From the NCBI GenBank assembly GCA_028285645.1, contig JANQOV010000061.1, positions 49,988-113,987 on the forward strand: a stretch of DNA of 64,000 nucleotides. The letters are read 5' to 3'. The stretch is from Hyphococcus sp. Its GTDB lineage: Bacteria; Pseudomonadota; Alphaproteobacteria; Caulobacterales; Parvularculaceae. Positions 62,149-64,000 of this stretch are shown here, in pieces. Each line of letters opens with the position of its first letter. Within the stretch, counting starts at the first letter, position 1. Under the pieces are notes generated by a model. The model did not search any database, had not been told where the DNA came from, and was given only the letters and a program-made list of their open reading frames with translations. Position numbers and translations under genes: made by a program.

Positions 62149-62438
62149 GAAGCCGTTACGCCCGTCAAACGGAGGCGATTTTTACGCAACTTGTCGGAAG
62201 GCGAGAATGTCGGACGGACAATAAAGGCCTGACTCCCCGGGGGCTGGGGGCGATGGTTAAAACCGGAAACTCCTGCCGCTTTGCCCATCCGACGCTGGCA
62301 GGATGGCCGTGGAATAGGGCGGCCTGAGGGATCAATTAAGGCTATTTTAAGGACTGCAGCAGGGCGTTGCGGCGCCGCACCATCGCCCGTTGGGGAAAGG
62401 CTTGCCGTTTGACCAAACTCCGGCGAAACTAATGGGTG

Positions 62439-62780
62439 ATGCGTGTTGTTCAATCTGTTCCCCGCAAGGCCAAGCTCAAGGAGCCTATTGCGTTCTCCCG
62501 TTCGGAGCTCACCCGCATCTTAAGCGTTTATGGCCAGTTCGTCGCCGCCGGTGACTGGCGCGATTACGCCATTGATTCGCTGCAGGATCGAGCGGTTTTC
62601 TCGGTTTTCCGCCGCGCTTCAGAAGCGCCGATTTACCGGATTGAAAAACACCCGAAACTGGCGCGGCGGCAAGGCGCTTACCAGATCGTATCGATGACTG
62701 GCGCGATTTTGAAACGCGGCCACGATCTCGCACAGGTCCTGAAAGCGTTCGACAAGCAGCGGCTCAAAATCGCTCGTTAG
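62439..62780 (+). CDS. DUF2794 protein
   Basis: 113 residues. ATG at 62439 follows an in-frame GTG at 62436. SRSELTRILSVYGQFVAAGDWRDYAIDSLQDRAVFSVFRRASEAPIYRIEKHPKL is the family core. DUF2794 is essentially limited to alphaproteobacteria, which supports the taxonomic reading. No function is established. The 290 bases upstream up to the AEC gene start contain no other gene. Confidence 0.9.
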   Translation: MRVVQSVPRKAKLKEPIAFSRSELTRILSVYGQFVAAGDWRDYAIDSLQDRAVFSVFRRASEAPIYRIEKHPKLARRQGAYQIVSMTGAILKRGHDLAQVLKAFDKQRLKIAR

Positions 62781-62800
62781 TTTTCCGCCATCACAAATTG

Positions 62801-64000
62801 TTATTGCGCCGAGCGTAAGGAGACAACGGTCGCTTTGCGGCAGGCGTCGAGCACTTCAACAAAAAGGTGCCGCTGCGCATGACTGCCGCCGACGCGATGG
62901 AGTTGCGGCATAACCGGCCCCAATGCAGCTTCGGCGTTTTCATAGCGGGACTGTGCAAAGTCTTTTACTGCCGCCGCCGCCGGCAATGCGACATCGAGCC
63001 AGACGGGGTCCGATGCTGATTGCGCTTTTTGCGTCAGGGTTTCAAAAAACTCGTCCGCCTCGCCTGGCGCGCCCGCGCGGGCCAGCGCATATAAGTAATG
63101 CAAATCGTGAAATGGAAAGAGGTGCTCGCCGGCGCGGGCGCGCGCCTGCTCAACCACGGGGCCCCAGCGGTCGCCGACATCAAGCCCGCGCATCTCAAGA
63201 CGCCAGAGCATTGAAACGGCGCCGATCTGTTCTTGCGGAAATTCCGGCCATGCGCCCCACAGGCGCTCATCATAAATCGCGAGCGCTCGTTCTTCTTCGC
63301 CCAGCGAAAGACGAAACAGCGCCGCATGCCACCAATTGTGATCGCGGATGAAAACGCCCTTGCGCTCCCAAGTGTGCGCGCAGTGATCAAGCCAGCGCGC
63401 GCCATCGCGGGCGCGGTGTTCGGTCTCCATCACATGCGCCACCGCATGTTGCGCCCAGGCGTCGTCAATGGCTATTTCGGTGGCGCGCAAACCTTCGTCT
63501 TCAGCTTCACGGAGGCGATGATTCTGCTCAAGGGCAAAGGCGAGAAGACCGTGGGTGTAGGGCGCGTCTTCGTGAACAATCGCCGCGCGCTCGCCAAAAC
63601 GCAAAAGCGCCTTTTGGTCGCCGGCGTTAAAGGCGTGATACTGGCCCCATTTAACGGCGCACAGATCCGCCGGCCAGCGCACCGTGAGTTCGTCCAAGAG
63701 CGCCAGTGTTCGCTTATAGTCAAGCGCCTCCCAGGCATCGACAGCGGCGCAAAACAGGCGCTCGCGCTCGCTTGCGCCCCGAACGGCGATGCGCATGCGC
63801 GTCAAGTATGGTTGCGCCGCGCGCCAGCCCTCTGCGCCTTCAAAGGCAAGGTGAAGGGCTGCGGCGTGGGCGTTGATCAACGCCGACCCTGGCGCCGTGT
63901 CGGCAACAGCAAAGAGGTCGCGAATATCAGCGCCATAACTCAAAAACGATTTGACATAGGCGTCGTAACCCGCGGCGGCTTGCGCATCCGCGCCGGTAAT
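62801..64000 (-). CDS. TTC38-like tetratricopeptide protein (N-terminus cut by window edge)
   Basis: At least 399 codons. The frame stays open to the right edge (GYDAYVKSFLSYGADIRDL), so the TTG at 63943 is internal and the start lies beyond 64000. Helical TPR-type text: AYTHGLLAFALEQNHRLREAED, DAWAQHAVAHVMETEHRARDGARWLD, and the TTC38 family hallmark HNWWHAALFRLSLGEEERAL. The family is found from bacteria to animals; function is unknown, probably a scaffold. Closely follows DUF2794, converging. Confidence 0.88.
   Translation of the reverse strand: MTGADAQAAAGYDAYVKSFLSYGADIRDLFAVADTAPGSALINAHAAALHLAFEGAEGWRAAQPYLTRMRIAVRGASERERLFCAAVDAWEALDYKRTLALLDELTVRWPADLCAVKWGQYHAFNAGDQKALLRFGERAAIVHEDAPYTHGLLAFALEQNHRLREAEDEGLRATEIAIDDAWAQHAVAHVMETEHRARDGARWLDHCAHTWERKGVFIRDHNWWHAALFRLSLGEEERALAIYDERLWGAWPEFPQEQIGAVSMLWRLEMRGLDVGDRWGPVVEQARARAGEHLFPFHDLHYLYALARAGAPGEADEFFETLTQKAQSASDPVWLDVALPAAAAVKDFAQSRYENAEAALGPVMPQLHRVGGSHAQRHLFVEVLDACRKATVVSLRSAQ

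Noticed and set aside
63943..64000. TTG at 63943 as start of the TPR protein
   Set aside because: Frame and helical repeat pattern continue to the edge; the gene is cut by the window.

Overview
This window reads as chromosome of an alphaproteobacterium. The evidence is a DUF2794 protein, a long (about 494-residue) histidyl-tRNA synthetase, two TonB-dependent receptors with plug motifs, and TTG/GTG starts used alongside ATG. No rRNA, tRNA, CRISPR array, transposase or phage gene was found. The genus cannot be named from the sequence alone; a marine or Hyphomonas/Parvularcula-like relative is only a guess.

Layout. Positions 1-14.6 kb hold a transport and regulation block: the tail of a TetR gene, a TonB receptor, a penicillin-acylase-family hydrolase, a DUF1214/DUF1254 gene pair, a second TetR, a fused DUF1254-DUF1214 protein, a LysR regulator, a CaiE/CaiD/CaiC-like trio (hexapeptide protein, crotonase, CoA ligase) and a lipoprotein hydrolase. 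Positions 14.6-58.5 kb hold a large catabolic region, visibly less G+C rich than its flanks, that encodes most of the aerobic 9,10-seco steroid degradation pathway. Positions 59-64 kb return to ordinary chromosome: cyclophilin, hisS, an AEC transporter, DUF2794 and a TTC38-like protein that runs off the edge.

The steroid region has several arms. A ten-gene leftward operon (27.3 to 14.7 kb) carries a CoA ligase, a crotonase, an acyl-CoA dehydrogenase pair, an HsaB-like flavin reductase, the HsaE/HsaG/HsaF set that turns the C6 dienoate into central metabolites, a zinc alcohol dehydrogenase and a full-length carboxylic acid reductase. A divergent TonB receptor (28.0 kb) ends in a strong terminator. 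Rightward genes at 30-42 kb give a delta4-type ketosteroid dehydrogenase, DUF1330, a ketosteroid isomerase, two delta1-type ketosteroid dehydrogenases, a KshA-like Rieske oxygenase, HsaA, HsaD and HsaC. These fit ring A/B opening and cleavage. Leftward genes at 41.7-43.9 kb encode an IpdC-like reductase and an acyl-CoA dehydrogenase. A rightward beta-oxidation arm (44.3-57.4 kb) has a split MFE-2 (SDR plus MaoC), a synthase/DUF35 fusion with a thiolase, another SDR, a second acyl-CoA dehydrogenase pair, five crotonases (three of them tandem PaaG-like paralogues) and, on the opposite strand, a CoA transferase. These suit side-chain and ring C/D removal. A TetR gene closes the region.

Most unusual points: the carboxylic acid reductase/alcohol dehydrogenase pair inside a steroid operon; an SDR gene whose only plausible start is ATT behind a perfect Shine-Dalgarno and whose product lacks the catalytic Tyr; a ketosteroid isomerase with Asn at the oxyanion-hole Asp; the synthase/DUF35 fusion with a decayed zinc ribbon; and face-to-face overlapping promoters with a shared palindrome at 5.67 kb.
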